DNA from: Fischerella muscicola SAG 1427-1 = PCC 73103
GTDB lineage: Bacteria; Cyanobacteriota; Cyanobacteriia; Cyanobacteriales; Nostocaceae
Length of the DNA stretch: 54,472 nucleotides
NCBI RefSeq assembly: GCF_000317245.1
Contig: NZ_AJLJ01000077.1
Span: 1-54,472 of the forward strand
Direction: 5' to 3'
The notes beneath the pieces were generated by a model. That model did no database searches, was not told where the DNA came from, and saw nothing but the letters and a program-made list of their open reading frames with translations. The position numbers were made by a program, and so were the translations under genes. Below, in pieces: positions 16,449 to 25,604 of this stretch. Within the stretch, counting starts at the first letter, position 1; every line of letters starts with the position of its first letter.

Positions 16449-17534
16449 GTGGATACTGTTTACCTTGACTTTCTCAAAAATTATTGGCGTGCGAGGGATA
16501 GTATTGTGCGAAATATAAATGGTATTCGCAATCGTTTTAATAATTTCAAAAACAAACGAATTCCGCCACTACAATTAGAAGAAATACGCAGTGGTCTATT
16601 AGAAGAATCAACAATAAGTATTAATTATATAGTGCTAATTTTTGGTTCTTGTATCATCGCTACCTTGGGACTACTTACTAATAGTGCCGCTGTGATTATC
16701 GGTGCAATGATTATTGCACCTTTAATGTTACCAATTCGGGGAGTAGCATTTGGAGCTTTAGAAGGTAATGTAGTCCTATTTCGTAAAGGTTTAACTGCGA
16801 TTATATTTGGAACTATTCTAGCAATTGCTTTAGCTTGGTTTATTGGTTACTTCGTGGCGCTTCCAGAATTTGGTAGTGAAATTATCGCCCGTTCTCGACC
16901 CACTTTACTAGACTTAGGAATTGCCGTAGCTGCTGGGGGAATTAGTGGTTATGCAAAAGTGGAACCCAAAATTTCTGAAAGTTTAGCCGGAACCGCGATC
17001 GCAGTCGCACTTATGCCACCAGTTTGTGTAATTGGCTTGGGTTTATCACAAGTAAATTTGCAACTTAGTACCGGTGCAACTATACTTTATCTAACTAATT
17101 TACTGGGAATCACTCTTTCCTGTATGCTGACGTTTTTGCTAACGGGTTGCACCTCCTTCAAACGTGCGAGAAAAGCCCTTGGCTGGACACTAGCTTTTAC
17201 AGCAATACTTTTTATTCCCTTAAGCATAAGCTTTTATCGGTTAATTAGACAAGCTAGACTTGAAACTAGTATTAGGCAAGCATTGCTGAATCGAACTGTT
17301 ACATTTCAACGTATGGTACTGCTAAATAGTAGTGTGAATTGGTTAACTAATCCGCCACAAGTTCGTTTGAATGTTAGGACAAAGGAACCTGTAACACCAA
17401 CACAAGTAATCTTTTTAGAAAAATTTTTAGAAAAAGAAATGGGTCAACCTTTCACCTTAATTTTTGAAGTTGGTCAAATTGAGGAAGTTAGAGGAGACAA
17501 TCAGAAGAATTTCAAATTTGAAAAAAAACTTTAA
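16449..17534 (+). CDS. DUF389 membrane protein
   Basis: A 361-aa protein. Residues about 60-260 form the DUF389 (TIGR00341-type) membrane core, with LLTNSAAVIIGAMIIAPLM, ARPTLLD-like segment SRPTLLDLGIAVAAG, and KVEPKISESLAGTAIAVALM, a pattern conserved in this family. The hydrophilic C-terminal 100 aa are probably cytoplasmic. Function is unknown in bacteria. The start is GTG at 16449 after GGTAGG. The stop merges with a MITE-like repeat at 17533. It lies between the AI-2E gene and the holin/SodA unit. Confidence 0.85.
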   Translation: MDTVYLDFLKNYWRARDSIVRNINGIRNRFNNFKNKRIPPLQLEEIRSGLLEESTISINYIVLIFGSCIIATLGLLTNSAAVIIGAMIIAPLMLPIRGVAFGALEGNVVLFRKGLTAIIFGTILAIALAWFIGYFVALPEFGSEIIARSRPTLLDLGIAVAAGGISGYAKVEPKISESLAGTAIAVALMPPVCVIGLGLSQVNLQLSTGATILYLTNLLGITLSCMLTFLLTGCTSFKRARKALGWTLAFTAILFIPLSISFYRLIRQARLETSIRQALLNRTVTFQRMVLLNSSVNWLTNPPQVRLNVRTKEPVTPTQVIFLEKFLEKEMGQPFTLIFEVGQIEEVRGDNQKNFKFEKKL

Positions 17535-17633
17535 ATATAGCTGTAGCCGTTTTGATTAGGACATTGAAATCGGTATAACCAACTGGAGAATATTGGAATC
17601 TACGTCCTAACTTACCTGGCTATAGCTATATTT
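17533..17633. repeat. MITE-like inverted repeat at the DUF389 stop
   Basis: A 101-bp element with 16-bp imperfect ends, AAATATAGCTGTAGCC against GGCTATAGCTATATTT. Internal arms TTTTGATTAGGAC and GTCCTAA also pair. It begins inside the TAA of the DUF389 gene and may act as its terminator. Confidence 0.7.
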
Positions 17634-17753
17634 GTCGCTACATTTCTATGTTAGCTTGCCTTCATACCTACCACTAAAGAGGGATGAGGAATTCTAGGTA
17701 GCTAGCTAGTTAAGCCAAGTTTTAGCAAATTTGTGGTAACAGCGTGTAATGCA

Positions 17754-17785
17754 GTCACTTTCTATTCACATTTATCGCAAATACT
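17754..17785 (+). promoter_or_regulatory. Stress-motif promoter F (holin-4/SodA unit)
   Basis: Exact GTCACTTTCTATTCACATTT with exact -10 hexamer AATACT. The predicted start near 17792 lies 50 nt before the ATG at 17842. Confidence 0.78.
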
Positions 17786-17841
17786 GAAAATATCGACTTG
17801 CTCGACCGAACTCGAAATATTACCGATAAGGAGTCTTTCTT

Positions 17842-18192
17842 ATGGTTGGGTTGATAATTACTTGGTTAGTAACAGCTATCAGCTTTTTGATTATTTCTCG
17901 ACTACCAATAGGAGTAGAAATAGACGGCTTTGGAAAAGCGTTAATTACCGCCGCAGTTTTTGGAATATTGAATGCGCTTTTACTTCCCATTTTAACCTTT
18001 TTTACCTTACCATTCATTATCCTTACCATAGGCGTATTCTTCTTTGTTCTCAATTCAATCATCTTTGGTTTATCAGCTGCTATAGTGCCTGGATTTCGCT
18101 TAAGGTACGGTTTTTGGAGTGCTTTGCTTGGCTCAATCGCATTGGCAATTATTAACTCTATTCTCTTGAGGCTGATAGCACCGCTTACCTGA
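17842..18192 (+). CDS. Phage-holin-4 family small membrane protein
   Basis: A 116-aa protein with four predicted membrane helices at about 3-22, 33-53, 57-80 and 92-113. It carries the Phage_holin_4_2 signature pattern NALLLPILTFFTLPFIILTI followed by a second helix pair. In free-living bacteria these proteins are not phage holins in any proven sense; their role is unknown. AAGGAG lies 12 nt before the ATG. It is the first gene behind promoter F and may share the transcript with sodA, 75 bp downstream. Confidence 0.85.
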   Translation: MVGLIITWLVTAISFLIISRLPIGVEIDGFGKALITAAVFGILNALLLPILTFFTLPFIILTIGVFFFVLNSIIFGLSAAIVPGFRLRYGFWSALLGSIALAIINSILLRLIAPLT

Positions 18193-18267
18193 TAAAAAAG
18201 CGAGTATTCCATTTGGAATCATTGAATAAAAAAGAAGCATAAGCTTTTTATTTTAGGGTAAAAACCT

Positions 18268-19083
18268 ATGATTATAAAATTTTTGCGACAGCAATTTGTT
18301 CTGTTTGTAACAGGAATTTTTCTGGTGTCTGTGCTAGTTGCTTGTCAAAGAACACCGATCGCAGAGTCACCAACTCCCACAGTAACACCTGCAACAGAGC
18401 AAACTCTTTCTACTACCCAGTTTCCCCCCGTAGCATATCCTGACAGAGAACTGAGTGCTTCCCCCGCAGAGCTACCAGAATTACCTTACGCTTATAATGC
18501 ACTAGAAAAAGCTATTGATGCAGAAACGATGAAACTGCATCATGACAGACACCATGCTACATACGTGGAAAACCTCAACGAAGCATTGCAAAAGTATCCT
18601 GAACTGCAAAACAGAAGTGTAGAAGCAATGCTACGCGACTTGAATAGCCTACCAGAGGATATTCGGGAAACGGTACGCAACAATGGCGGCGGTCATCTAA
18701 ACCACACAATTTTTTGGCAAATTATGAGTTCCAATGGTGGCAGAGAACCAACGGGAGAAATCGCCCAACAAATAAATCAAACCTTTGGTAGTTTTGATGC
18801 CTTTAGAAAACAGTTTAATCAAGAAGGTGAAGACAGGTTTGGTAGTGGATGGGTTTGGTTAGTGCGTAACGCCCAAAATCAACTCCAGATAGTGAATACA
18901 GCAAATCAAGATAGCCCAATTATGGAGGGTTTGTATCCAATCATGGGTAACGACGTGTGGGAACACGCATATTACCTCAGATATCAGAACCGCCGTGCTG
19001 AGTATCTCAATAATTGGTGGAATGTGGTGAATTGGTCAGAAATCAACAGGCGAGTGCAAGCGGTATCGCAACAGCAAGGTTAG
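18268..19083 (+). CDS. sodA: Membrane-anchored Mn-type superoxide dismutase
   Basis: A 271-aa protein. The N-terminus is a lipoprotein signal with lipobox LVAC (Cys26), then a Pro/Thr linker and an Fe/Mn-SOD fold from about residue 68. Metal ligands are visible in [23 protein letters not shown] and DVWEHAYY. The GGGHLNH context indicates Mn rather than Fe usage. The enzyme dismutates superoxide at the membrane surface. It matches in layout the membrane-targeted SodA of Anabaena. It lies 13 bp ahead of a NOX-like reductase gene, so the two are almost certainly cotranscribed. Confidence 0.92.
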   Translation: MIIKFLRQQFVLFVTGIFLVSVLVACQRTPIAESPTPTVTPATEQTLSTTQFPPVAYPDRELSASPAELPELPYAYNALEKAIDAETMKLHHDRHHATYVENLNEALQKYPELQNRSVEAMLRDLNSLPEDIRETVRNNGGGHLNHTIFWQIMSSNGGREPTGEIAQQINQTFGSFDAFRKQFNQEGEDRFGSGWVWLVRNAQNQLQIVNTANQDSPIMEGLYPIMGNDVWEHAYYLRYQNRRAEYLNNWWNVVNWSEINRRVQAVSQQQG

Positions 19084-19096
19084 GAGGTATGCGCCT

Positions 19097-20440
19097 ATGA
19101 GAAGTTTGTTAATGAAAAATCCTGTAGTAATAGGGGTATCTTGGATAGGTGCATATCTTGTAATTATCCTACTACCCTTATTGATACTGCTTTTATACCC
19201 GCCTACACCAAGTGATGAACGTAGTTTTTGGCTAGAATTTTCCGCTGCTTTGGGTTTTATTGGTTTAGCAATGATGGCAATGCAGTTTGCCCTAACTGCC
19301 CGGATCAACCGTATCGAAGCCTCTTATGGTGTTGATCTAATTCTCCAGTTTCACCGCTACACCTCGATAGTTGCGTTTTTCTTCATCCTTGCTCACCCGA
19401 TAATTGTGTTTATTGATAACCCAGAGACACTGCAACTATTGAATTTCATTCAAGCCCCGTGGCGAGCAAGGGCAGCAGTTATCGCTACTTTGGCGCTAAT
19501 TGCGATAATTGTCACTTCTATTTGGCGCAAACAGCTGAAGATTCCCTACGAACCCTGGCGTATAGCTCATGGCATCTTAGCAGTTATTATCGTTGGGTTC
19601 GGTTTAGGACATGCTTTGGGTGTGGGCAATTACCTGGGACTGTTTTGGAAAGCAGTTATCTGGACTGGTATTGCAGTAGCTGCGTTGTGGCTGTTGATTT
19701 ACGTTCGCTTGGTCAAGCCCTACTTTATGCAGAAAAAACCTTACTTGGTAGAAGCAGCCATCCCCCAACGGGGCAATGTCTGGAATCTAGTTTTGCGTCC
19801 CAGAGGACACGAAGGAATTCACTTCCAACCAGGTCAATTTGCTTGGCTGACTCTGGAAATCTCGCCATTTAGAATGCGGGAACATCCATTTTCTTTTGCT
19901 TCGAGTGCAGAACATTGCGATCGCATTGAATTTGGCATTAAGGCTTTAGGAGACTTCACCAAAACAATCAAAGATGTCAAACCAGGTACTAAAGCTTTCC
20001 TAGATGGCCCTTATGGAGTTTTCACTACAGACCGCTATGAAAATACTGCTGGATTTGTCTTCATTGCTGGAGGTATCGGTATTACACCAATTATGAGTAT
20101 GCTTGTTACCTTAGCAGAACGCAAAGATGAGCGCCCCCTACTGTTAATTTATGCGAATAAGACTTGGGAAGACATTACTTACCGAGAAGAAATTGAAGCC
20201 TTAAAAGACAAATTAGATCTGACAGTGATCCACGTTCTGAGAGAACCTCCGGAGGATTGGTCAGGAGAAAGTGGATATGTTGATCAGGAACTGCTAAAAC
20301 GCTACATTCCTAAGCGTCCTGCCACTCGAAATTACTTTATCTGTGCCGTACCAAAAATGATGGATCAGGTGGAGAAAGCCTTGCACGAGTTGGAAGTACC
20401 TGTCACCAACATTCACATGGAACACTACAACCTTGTTTAA
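19097..20440 (+). CDS. Ferric reductase/NADPH oxidase-like flavocytochrome b
   Basis: A 447-aa protein. The N-terminal 210 aa contain six helices of the ferric-reductase-like transmembrane domain. Two His pairs suitable for two b-hemes occur in QFHRYTSIVAFFFILAHP and RIAHGILAVIIVGFGLGH. The C-terminal half has a FAD domain (EHPFSFAS) and an NAD(P) domain (IAGGIGITPIMSML). The family moves electrons across the membrane to ferric iron or oxygen. GGAGGT lies 10 nt before the ATG. Pairing with SodA suggests superoxide production or extracytoplasmic electron export coupled to dismutation; which acceptor is used cannot be read from the sequence. Confidence 0.87.
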   Translation: MRSLLMKNPVVIGVSWIGAYLVIILLPLLILLLYPPTPSDERSFWLEFSAALGFIGLAMMAMQFALTARINRIEASYGVDLILQFHRYTSIVAFFFILAHPIIVFIDNPETLQLLNFIQAPWRARAAVIATLALIAIIVTSIWRKQLKIPYEPWRIAHGILAVIIVGFGLGHALGVGNYLGLFWKAVIWTGIAVAALWLLIYVRLVKPYFMQKKPYLVEAAIPQRGNVWNLVLRPRGHEGIHFQPGQFAWLTLEISPFRMREHPFSFASSAEHCDRIEFGIKALGDFTKTIKDVKPGTKAFLDGPYGVFTTDRYENTAGFVFIAGGIGITPIMSMLVTLAERKDERPLLLIYANKTWEDITYREEIEALKDKLDLTVIHVLREPPEDWSGESGYVDQELLKRYIPKRPATRNYFICAVPKMMDQVEKALHELEVPVTNIHMEHYNLV

Positions 20441-20458
20441 CTCTATCATGCGTCAGCT

Positions 20459-21052
20459 ATGCGTTTATGCCGCATTGCCAAATTTGCTTCGCTAGTAATT
20501 GCTTCTATTTTATTGGTCTGGATGTTGTCTCCCGCAACCATCGTACCCCCCGCTGACCCTGCCGAGCCAGTTACAATTCATGTCACAGACCACGGCTGGC
20601 ATTCCAGATTGGTGTTACCCACTGGCAACGACGAATTAATTCAGTATGCTTACGGTGATTGGAATTATTTTGCGTTAAACCAGCAAGACTTGAGAAATGG
20701 GGCGGCGGCACTTTTAGTACCAACTCAAGGTACTCTCGGTCGGCGAAAATTTAGCAATATCGCCGAACTTCAGCAAATCATTCAACAGCAAGATTACACC
20801 TTATTAAGTTTAGAAGTAGCGCAAGCCAAAGTAACACAGCTGTTGAAATTATTAGATGAACGTTTTAACCGCAATATTGAAACGAGCATCGAGAATCCAC
20901 AAACAGGTTTAACCTTAGTCCAAGATGACCAAGACTATACTTTGTTACACAATAGCAATCATGAATTAGTTGAGTGGCTACAAGATTTGGACTGCCAAAT
21001 TCATGGCTTTATCATGTGGGCAAATTTTCGGGTACAAAGTCCATCAAATTAA
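20459..21052 (+). CDS. DUF2459-like exported protein
   Basis: A 197-aa protein with an N-terminal hydrophobic segment (SLVIASILLVWMLSPATI), probably a signal anchor. The body resembles DUF2459: IHVTDHGWHSRLVLP near residues 41-55 and YAYGDWNYF near 64-72. Function is unknown. It starts 18 bp after the reductase stop, consistent with one operon behind sodA. No clear Shine-Dalgarno is visible, so translation may be coupled. Confidence 0.7.
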   Translation: MRLCRIAKFASLVIASILLVWMLSPATIVPPADPAEPVTIHVTDHGWHSRLVLPTGNDELIQYAYGDWNYFALNQQDLRNGAAALLVPTQGTLGRRKFSNIAELQQIIQQQDYTLLSLEVAQAKVTQLLKLLDERFNRNIETSIENPQTGLTLVQDDQDYTLLHNSNHELVEWLQDLDCQIHGFIMWANFRVQSPSN

Positions 21053-21113
21053 CGTTTTACTCAAGAATAAAATCTGTTGCAATTGAAAAAATTTTAAAAT
21101 ATAAGGCTTTGTT

Positions 21114-21269
21114 ATGCGTTATAGTATCATGCTTCAATTAGTAGCTACTATCACCTTTATTTTCCTTGGTACTGCTGCTTTGTTTGCCTGGTTGCAATAC
21201 CGTCCAATTCCAGAAGAAACAAATACACAGAGCAGAATTTCATATATTCCTACTTGGTTTCTAACATAA
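21114..21269 (+). CDS. Small single-helix membrane protein (51 aa)
   Basis: A 51-aa frame starting MRYSIMLQLVATITFIFLGT. Residues 5-26 form one hydrophobic helix ending in a Trp, followed by a polar tail with PIPEETNTQ. It lies 61 bp after the DUF2459 gene. Small single-pass proteins of this shape are common in cyanobacteria. There is no recognisable family, and AAGG before the ATG is weak. It is plausibly the last gene of the sodA unit, followed by a hairpin repeat. Confidence 0.5.
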   Translation: MRYSIMLQLVATITFIFLGTAALFAWLQYRPIPEETNTQSRISYIPTWFLT

Positions 21270-21332
21270 GTTTATCAGTAAAGCATTTAATTGCTTACTA
21301 CTATTCAACCACATTGATTTTGATGGGCTGCA

Positions 21333-21365
21333 AGATCCCCGACTTTTTAAAAAAGTCGGGGATCT
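21333..21365. repeat. Dispersed hairpin, GATCCCCGACTT family
   Basis: The palindrome AGATCCCCGACTTTTT/AAAAAGTCGGGGATCT forms a strong stem. A second member is at 48362-48394. It probably also ends transcription of the sodA unit. Confidence 0.75.
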
Positions 21366-21390
21366 CACCCCCTGAATAAAGTAAGGTTAA

Positions 21391-21852
21391 CTATTATTTC
21401 AAGGAGACTACCTAACTAATGATAAAAAAAATGATTCAATTGCAGAAGCTTGGACACTACTGGAAAAATCAATTATTTATTATCATGGTTGTCCGATTGG
21501 AACGATCGCAGCCTTAGAATCAGGGTCACAAGCACTCAATTATGACCAATGTTTTGTCCGTGATTTTGTCTTATCAGCGCTGGCTTTTTTGATTAGCGGT
21601 AAATCGGATATTGTACGCAACTTTTTGATAGAAACTCTCGCTTTGCAGAGTCATGAACCGCAAATGGACTGTTTTCAGCCGGGGCCAGGAATAATGCCAG
21701 CTAGTTTCAAAGTAGTATCAAAAGATGGCGAAGAGTATTTAACTGCTGATTTTGGGGAACACGCGATCGCAAAAGTTCCACCTTTAGCTTATTCAAAAAG
21801 AAGCCCCGCGCTGTATGCTTGCACGACTCGTCGGGTACGTCACAAAAGATAG
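21391..21852 (+). pseudogene. GH100 alkaline/neutral invertase, N-terminal fragment
   Basis: The open frame from 21391 encodes [63 protein letters not shown] and ADFGEHAI, all typical of the first 130 aa of glycoside hydrolase family 100 sucrose-cleaving enzymes. The homology stops after about AKVPP (21783), and unrelated codons lead to a stop at 21850-21852. A full enzyme has about 450-490 aa. No in-frame ATG exists; the ATG at 21419 is in another frame, indicating 5' damage too. It is a dead remnant of sucrose metabolism. Confidence 0.8.
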
Positions 21853-21938
21853 AGTCCAAGGGGTGAATTGGCACGCTGTGCAAGATGAACCGCGATTTCT
21901 AATCGCCCGGTGTTTCTTCCAAAAGTGGATGCTTCCGA

Positions 21939-22142
21939 TTATTTTTGAGGATTAGCAAGCTTTTGAGCCGAATTTGCCAATCGTTCCAGTGCGTCTGTTT
22001 GTTGTTCAATTTGTTGAGTTTGCTTGCGAAGTTCTTCTAATTGTTTTGTTTGAGAAAGTGCATCGCTGGTATGAGGAATAAAGTACTCACAACCTGATAA
22101 GAAGATGCAAATTAACATTGTGATTATCAAAATGTAACGCAT
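21939..22142 (-). CDS. Small lipoprotein with coiled coil
   Basis: A 67-aa protein. The signal sequence IITMLICIFLSGC ends in lipobox LSGC (Cys18). The mature part from about residue 30 is a Gln/Leu-rich helix (QLEELRKQTQQIEQQTDALE) predicted as a short coiled coil. GAGG lies 9 nt before the ATG. The function is unknown; small Lpp-like envelope lipoproteins are a possible analogy, not an assignment. Confidence 0.68.
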   Translation of the reverse strand: MRYILIITMLICIFLSGCEYFIPHTSDALSQTKQLEELRKQTQQIEQQTDALERLANSAQKLANPQK

Positions 22143-22581
22143 TTGGTCTTTCCTCGTGAATTATTCGTAATTGTGTACATTTTCTGAATTAGTAAATTTT
22201 TTATATCAAGAGATAGCTAGCTCATGATTGAAGATTTTATCGACGAGCAGTAGCGATCGCAGGTTCATACTCAAGTGCTTCGCTAGTTATTATAAAGACT
22301 CCAGTAACGACTTAGTTTCACTTAAATTTAATTGTTCTTACGTCTGTCTTAAGTTTGATATCATGTTCGCTTAAAGACTTATGATTAGGGCTGACGCAGA
22401 GACGCTAGAGAGCCATTCCTCAATGCCCTATTTTTAAAACAGGTCTGTAGATAGAAGTGATAAAATTCAGTAATAGACAAACGATATAACTATATATATG
22501 ATTTGCACTAAGTAGGAAATATTGATTATTTAGCTATTTTAAAAATTATGCAAGCAGAAGTTTTTTGGAGAGAAAATTATT
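22143..22581. other. Divergent intergenic region
   Basis: About 440 bp between the small lipoprotein gene (minus) and the sugar dehydrogenase gene (plus). AT-rich, with GGAGAG at 22567-22572 serving the downstream ATG. No stress motif copy and no clear promoter or repeat were found. Confidence 0.5.
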
Positions 22582-23808
22582 ATGAACCTGACAAGAGTTC
22601 TTGCAGGAAAATTACTTTTTGGCATGGTTTTAGTGGGACTTTCTTCTTGCACCTTGCCAACATCTGAGTCCGTAAACGCTAACAATCAAGAAACACAAAA
22701 AACTGAACAAGTCAGCCAACAAACTTCTACTAATAATCAAGCGTGTACTCTAGTGAAAGATGGCTTTGGTTCGCAAGGACGGGTAAACGTGCGGGTCGAA
22801 GAAGTGGTAACAGGTCTTGAAGTTCCTTGGGGAATTGCTTTTCTGCCAAATCAAGATATGTTAGTTACTGAGCGACGTGGACAAATTCGCCTCGTGCGGG
22901 GTGGTAAACTTGTTCAAAAACCTGTAGCTACTATTAATGTTACAGATAGCGGTGAAGGTGGTTTACTTGGCATTGCCACTCATCCTAACTTTGGCGAAAA
23001 TCGATTTTTCTACGTTTACTACACTGCTGATAGAAATGGGTCGCAGGTGAATCGTGTCGAACGATGGCGACTTTCCGAGAATGGACTGAGTGCTTTACCA
23101 GATAGAATCATTCTTGACAATATTCCCGTAGCACAATTTCACAACGGTGGTCGCATCCGCTTCGGCCCTGATGGAATGCTCTACATAGGTACTGGCGATG
23201 CGAGAGAACCACAAAGTTCTCAAGATGTTAAAAGCCTTGCTGGTAAAATTCTGCGTGTAACACCAGATGGACAAGTGCCGCAAGATAATCCTTTTGCGAA
23301 AAATCCTGTGTATATCACTGGTATTCGCAATACTCAAGGATTTGATTGGCGCGATGCATCAACACTATGGGTAACAGATCACGGCCCCAGTGGCGAGTTA
23401 GGCAGAAGTGGTCACGATAAAGTCAGTGTAGCAAAAGCAGGTGACAACCTTGGCTGGCCTAACATCTACCGTTGTGAATCAGGCAAAGGGCTTGTGACTC
23501 CTTCGATTGTTTGGCGGCAAGCTTTACCTCCAGGTGGTGCAGCAATTTATACTGGAGATTCTATTCCTGAGTGGAAGGGTAGTTTAATCATTCCTACCCT
23601 GCGTTCTGAACATTTGCAGCGTGTCGCCTTCAACCCACAATCACCCCAGCAAGTCCAGCGTCATGAGGTGTACTTACAAGGCAAATACGGACGACTTCGA
23701 GAGGCAATTATGGGGCCAGACGGCGAGTTGTACATCACAACCAGTAATTGTGATGGACGAGGGAGTTGTCCGTCACAGCAGGACAAAATTCTCCGCATTA
23801 CTCAATAA
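22582..23808 (+). CDS. PQQ-dependent sugar dehydrogenase-like lipoprotein
   Basis: A 408-aa exported protein of the glucose/sorbosone dehydrogenase (GSDH) beta-propeller family. The signal ends in lipobox LSSC (Cys28). The propeller shows GLEVPWGIAFLP, MLVTERRGQI, GEGGLLGIATHP, HNGGRIRFGPDGMLYIGTGD, LAGKILRVTPDG, RNTQGFDW and GPDGELYITTSN. Characterised relatives oxidise aldose sugars in the periplasm with PQQ and Ca2+; many homologues lack demonstrated activity. It is followed after 13 bp by a lipid kinase gene in the same direction, probably one operon. Confidence 0.9.
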   Translation: MNLTRVLAGKLLFGMVLVGLSSCTLPTSESVNANNQETQKTEQVSQQTSTNNQACTLVKDGFGSQGRVNVRVEEVVTGLEVPWGIAFLPNQDMLVTERRGQIRLVRGGKLVQKPVATINVTDSGEGGLLGIATHPNFGENRFFYVYYTADRNGSQVNRVERWRLSENGLSALPDRIILDNIPVAQFHNGGRIRFGPDGMLYIGTGDAREPQSSQDVKSLAGKILRVTPDGQVPQDNPFAKNPVYITGIRNTQGFDWRDASTLWVTDHGPSGELGRSGHDKVSVAKAGDNLGWPNIYRCESGKGLVTPSIVWRQALPPGGAAIYTGDSIPEWKGSLIIPTLRSEHLQRVAFNPQSPQQVQRHEVYLQGKYGRLREAIMGPDGELYITTSNCDGRGSCPSQQDKILRITQ

Positions 23809-23821
23809 AAGGGCATAAATT

Positions 23822-24718
23822 ATGACTTGTTCAGCCTGTTTGATCTTTAATCCATCTGCGGGAAAGGGCGACCCTGTAGCGGATTTAACGACAATCCGAG
23901 AAATTTTGGAGCCTCAACTCAATTTAGATATTCGTCCTACCCATAAAGTTAGCCCTTATGAGTTAGCTTGTGAAGCGATCGCCCGTGATGCCCAAATGAT
24001 TCTCGTATCTGGGGGTGATGGTACGGTATCTGGTGCGTCTGAAGCAGTAATTAACACAGAAATACCTTTGGGAATAATTCCCAGAGGTACTGTCAATGCC
24101 TTTGCTAAGGCTTTGGGCATTTCCACTGAAATCAAGGAAGCCTGTCAAACAATTTTAACTGGTGTACCCCGAAAAGTGGATATTGCTTTATGCAATGATA
24201 AACCAATGATTGTCTTGAGTGCGATCGGTTTTGAAGCCGAAACTATCAAACAAACTGACAAAAAAGCTAAAAAGCTTTTTGGAATGTTCGCGTTTATTGG
24301 CACAGGGATAAAATTACTTAGGCATTTAGATTCTTTTAAAGTTTACGTAGAAACAGAAGATCAAACAATTAATTTATCAACCTCAGCTTTAACTATTGCC
24401 AATTCAGCTGCACCGACTTCGATTTTGGCACATGGGCCTGCGGGAGTAATTGTAGACGATGGTTTATTGGATGTCACTATCGTTGCTCCTGTTAACCACC
24501 AAAATGCTCTCTTTGCTGGCTATCATCTGCTGAGATCGGGTTTTACTGGTACTGCTACTAATCGAGATGATATTCATCACCTACGCGCTAGAAATGTGCG
24601 TGTGAGAACTGAACCTCCAAAAAAAGTAGCTTTAGATGGTGATATTAATGGACATACTCCTATTGAAATTAAATGTATCCCAGGCGGACTAACGGTATTA
24701 GTGCCATCATCAGGATAA
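23822..24718 (+). CDS. YegS/DagK-family lipid kinase
   Basis: A 298-aa cytoplasmic protein of the diacylglycerol kinase catalytic (DAGKc) fold. The N-terminal FNPSAGKGDP and the ATP-binding GGDGTVSGASEAV (about residues 61-73) are clear. PRGTVNAFAKALGI matches the PxGTxNxxA motif, and PKKVALDGDI matches the C-terminal DGE-like motif, here DGD. Relatives phosphorylate diacylglycerol, sphingosine or related lipids. It sits directly behind the sugar dehydrogenase gene and ahead of promoter G, so its role may be in membrane lipid turnover under stress (inference). Confidence 0.9.
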   Translation: MTCSACLIFNPSAGKGDPVADLTTIREILEPQLNLDIRPTHKVSPYELACEAIARDAQMILVSGGDGTVSGASEAVINTEIPLGIIPRGTVNAFAKALGISTEIKEACQTILTGVPRKVDIALCNDKPMIVLSAIGFEAETIKQTDKKAKKLFGMFAFIGTGIKLLRHLDSFKVYVETEDQTINLSTSALTIANSAAPTSILAHGPAGVIVDDGLLDVTIVAPVNHQNALFAGYHLLRSGFTGTATNRDDIHHLRARNVRVRTEPPKKVALDGDINGHTPIEIKCIPGGLTVLVPSSG

Positions 24719-24748
24719 AACTTTCGGCTGAGATTAACTTAAATTACC

Positions 24749-24780
24749 ATCACATTCCATTCACATTTCTTGTTTAACTT
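24749..24780 (+). promoter_or_regulatory. Stress-motif promoter G (fasciclin gene)
   Basis: ATCACATTCCATTCACATTT with TAACTT at the -10 position. The predicted start near 24787 rules out an ATG at 24786 and supports the ATG at 24828. Confidence 0.65.
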
Positions 24781-24827
24781 GAAAAATGCAATTAAACGGT
24801 TTGATGTTTCTTATCAGAGTGAAGAAT

Positions 24828-25457
24828 ATGAAGACTCAAAATAGTACTGCAAGTGTTAAAAAATTTGCGAGCTTTGCTACAGGTATTTTGCTACTACCAA
24901 TTATTGCAGCCTGTGCGCCAAACGATACTGCTCAAGTCCCTCCTGCTACTCCACCACCTGCTACTGATGTGGTAACGCCTGAGCCTGTTCCGACTACTCC
25001 GACGACACCTCCTGCAACCCCTGACGGAACGGTGAATGAAGACATCAAGAATGTTGTAGAAGCTAATCCTTCATTGAAAACGCTTGCAAATTTGATTGAT
25101 GAAGCGAATTTAGAGGACAAGTTAGATGATACTGGCCCTTACACCTTATTTGCTCCCTCAGACCAAGCCTTTGCCGCACTTCCAGAAGCGACTCGACAGC
25201 GACTCTTACAACCAGAAAACCGCGAACTTCTCAGACAGGTTTTGACTTATCACGTTGTTCCAGGCAATCTCACTGCCAATCAACTTCAGTCAAAACAGGT
25301 GAAGACTCTTGATAATAACCCAGTAAATATTCAAGTTGACCAAGCTACTAACCAAGTTAGAGTCAACGATGCCCGCGTCATACAGCCGGATATTCAAGCA
25401 AGCAATGGTGTCATCCATATAATTGACCGAGTAATTCTGCCACCAACTATTCAGTAG
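24828..25457 (+). CDS. Fasciclin-domain lipoprotein
   Basis: A 209-aa exported protein. The signal ends in lipobox IAAC, followed by a Pro/Thr-rich linker of about 45 aa and one FAS1 domain. FAS1 landmarks are YTLFAPSDQAFAALP (H1 region), LTYHVVPGNLTANQL (H2 region) and NGVIHIIDRVILPP at the end. FAS1 domains mediate adhesion to matrix or cell surfaces. I start at 24828, not 24786, because the upstream ATG coincides with the predicted transcription start. Confidence 0.9.
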   Translation: MKTQNSTASVKKFASFATGILLLPIIAACAPNDTAQVPPATPPPATDVVTPEPVPTTPTTPPATPDGTVNEDIKNVVEANPSLKTLANLIDEANLEDKLDDTGPYTLFAPSDQAFAALPEATRQRLLQPENRELLRQVLTYHVVPGNLTANQLQSKQVKTLDNNPVNIQVDQATNQVRVNDARVIQPDIQASNGVIHIIDRVILPPTIQ

Positions 25458-25481
25458 AAAACTCACAGAAATTGTTGTATA

Positions 25482-25565
25482 ACTTACGCAAACAATAGCC
25501 GAAAACCTTATTTTCAGATAGGACAATTGATGAATCGCCCCTACAATGCTTAGTTTTGCGTAAGT
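25482..25565. repeat. MITE-like repeat with 11-bp inverted ends
   Basis: The ends ACTTACGCAAA and TTTGCGTAAGT are perfect inverted repeats 84 bp apart overall. No coding capacity. ACTTACGC-ended repeats are widespread in cyanobacterial genomes. Confidence 0.7.
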
Positions 25566-25604
25566 CCTAAGTTGGCTTGTTATTGCTCATAGAGAGAAAA
25601 TGCA

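Noticed and set aside
24932..25120. 62-codon minus-strand frame rich in Gly and Val
   Set aside because: Antisense of the Pro/Thr linker of the fasciclin protein.
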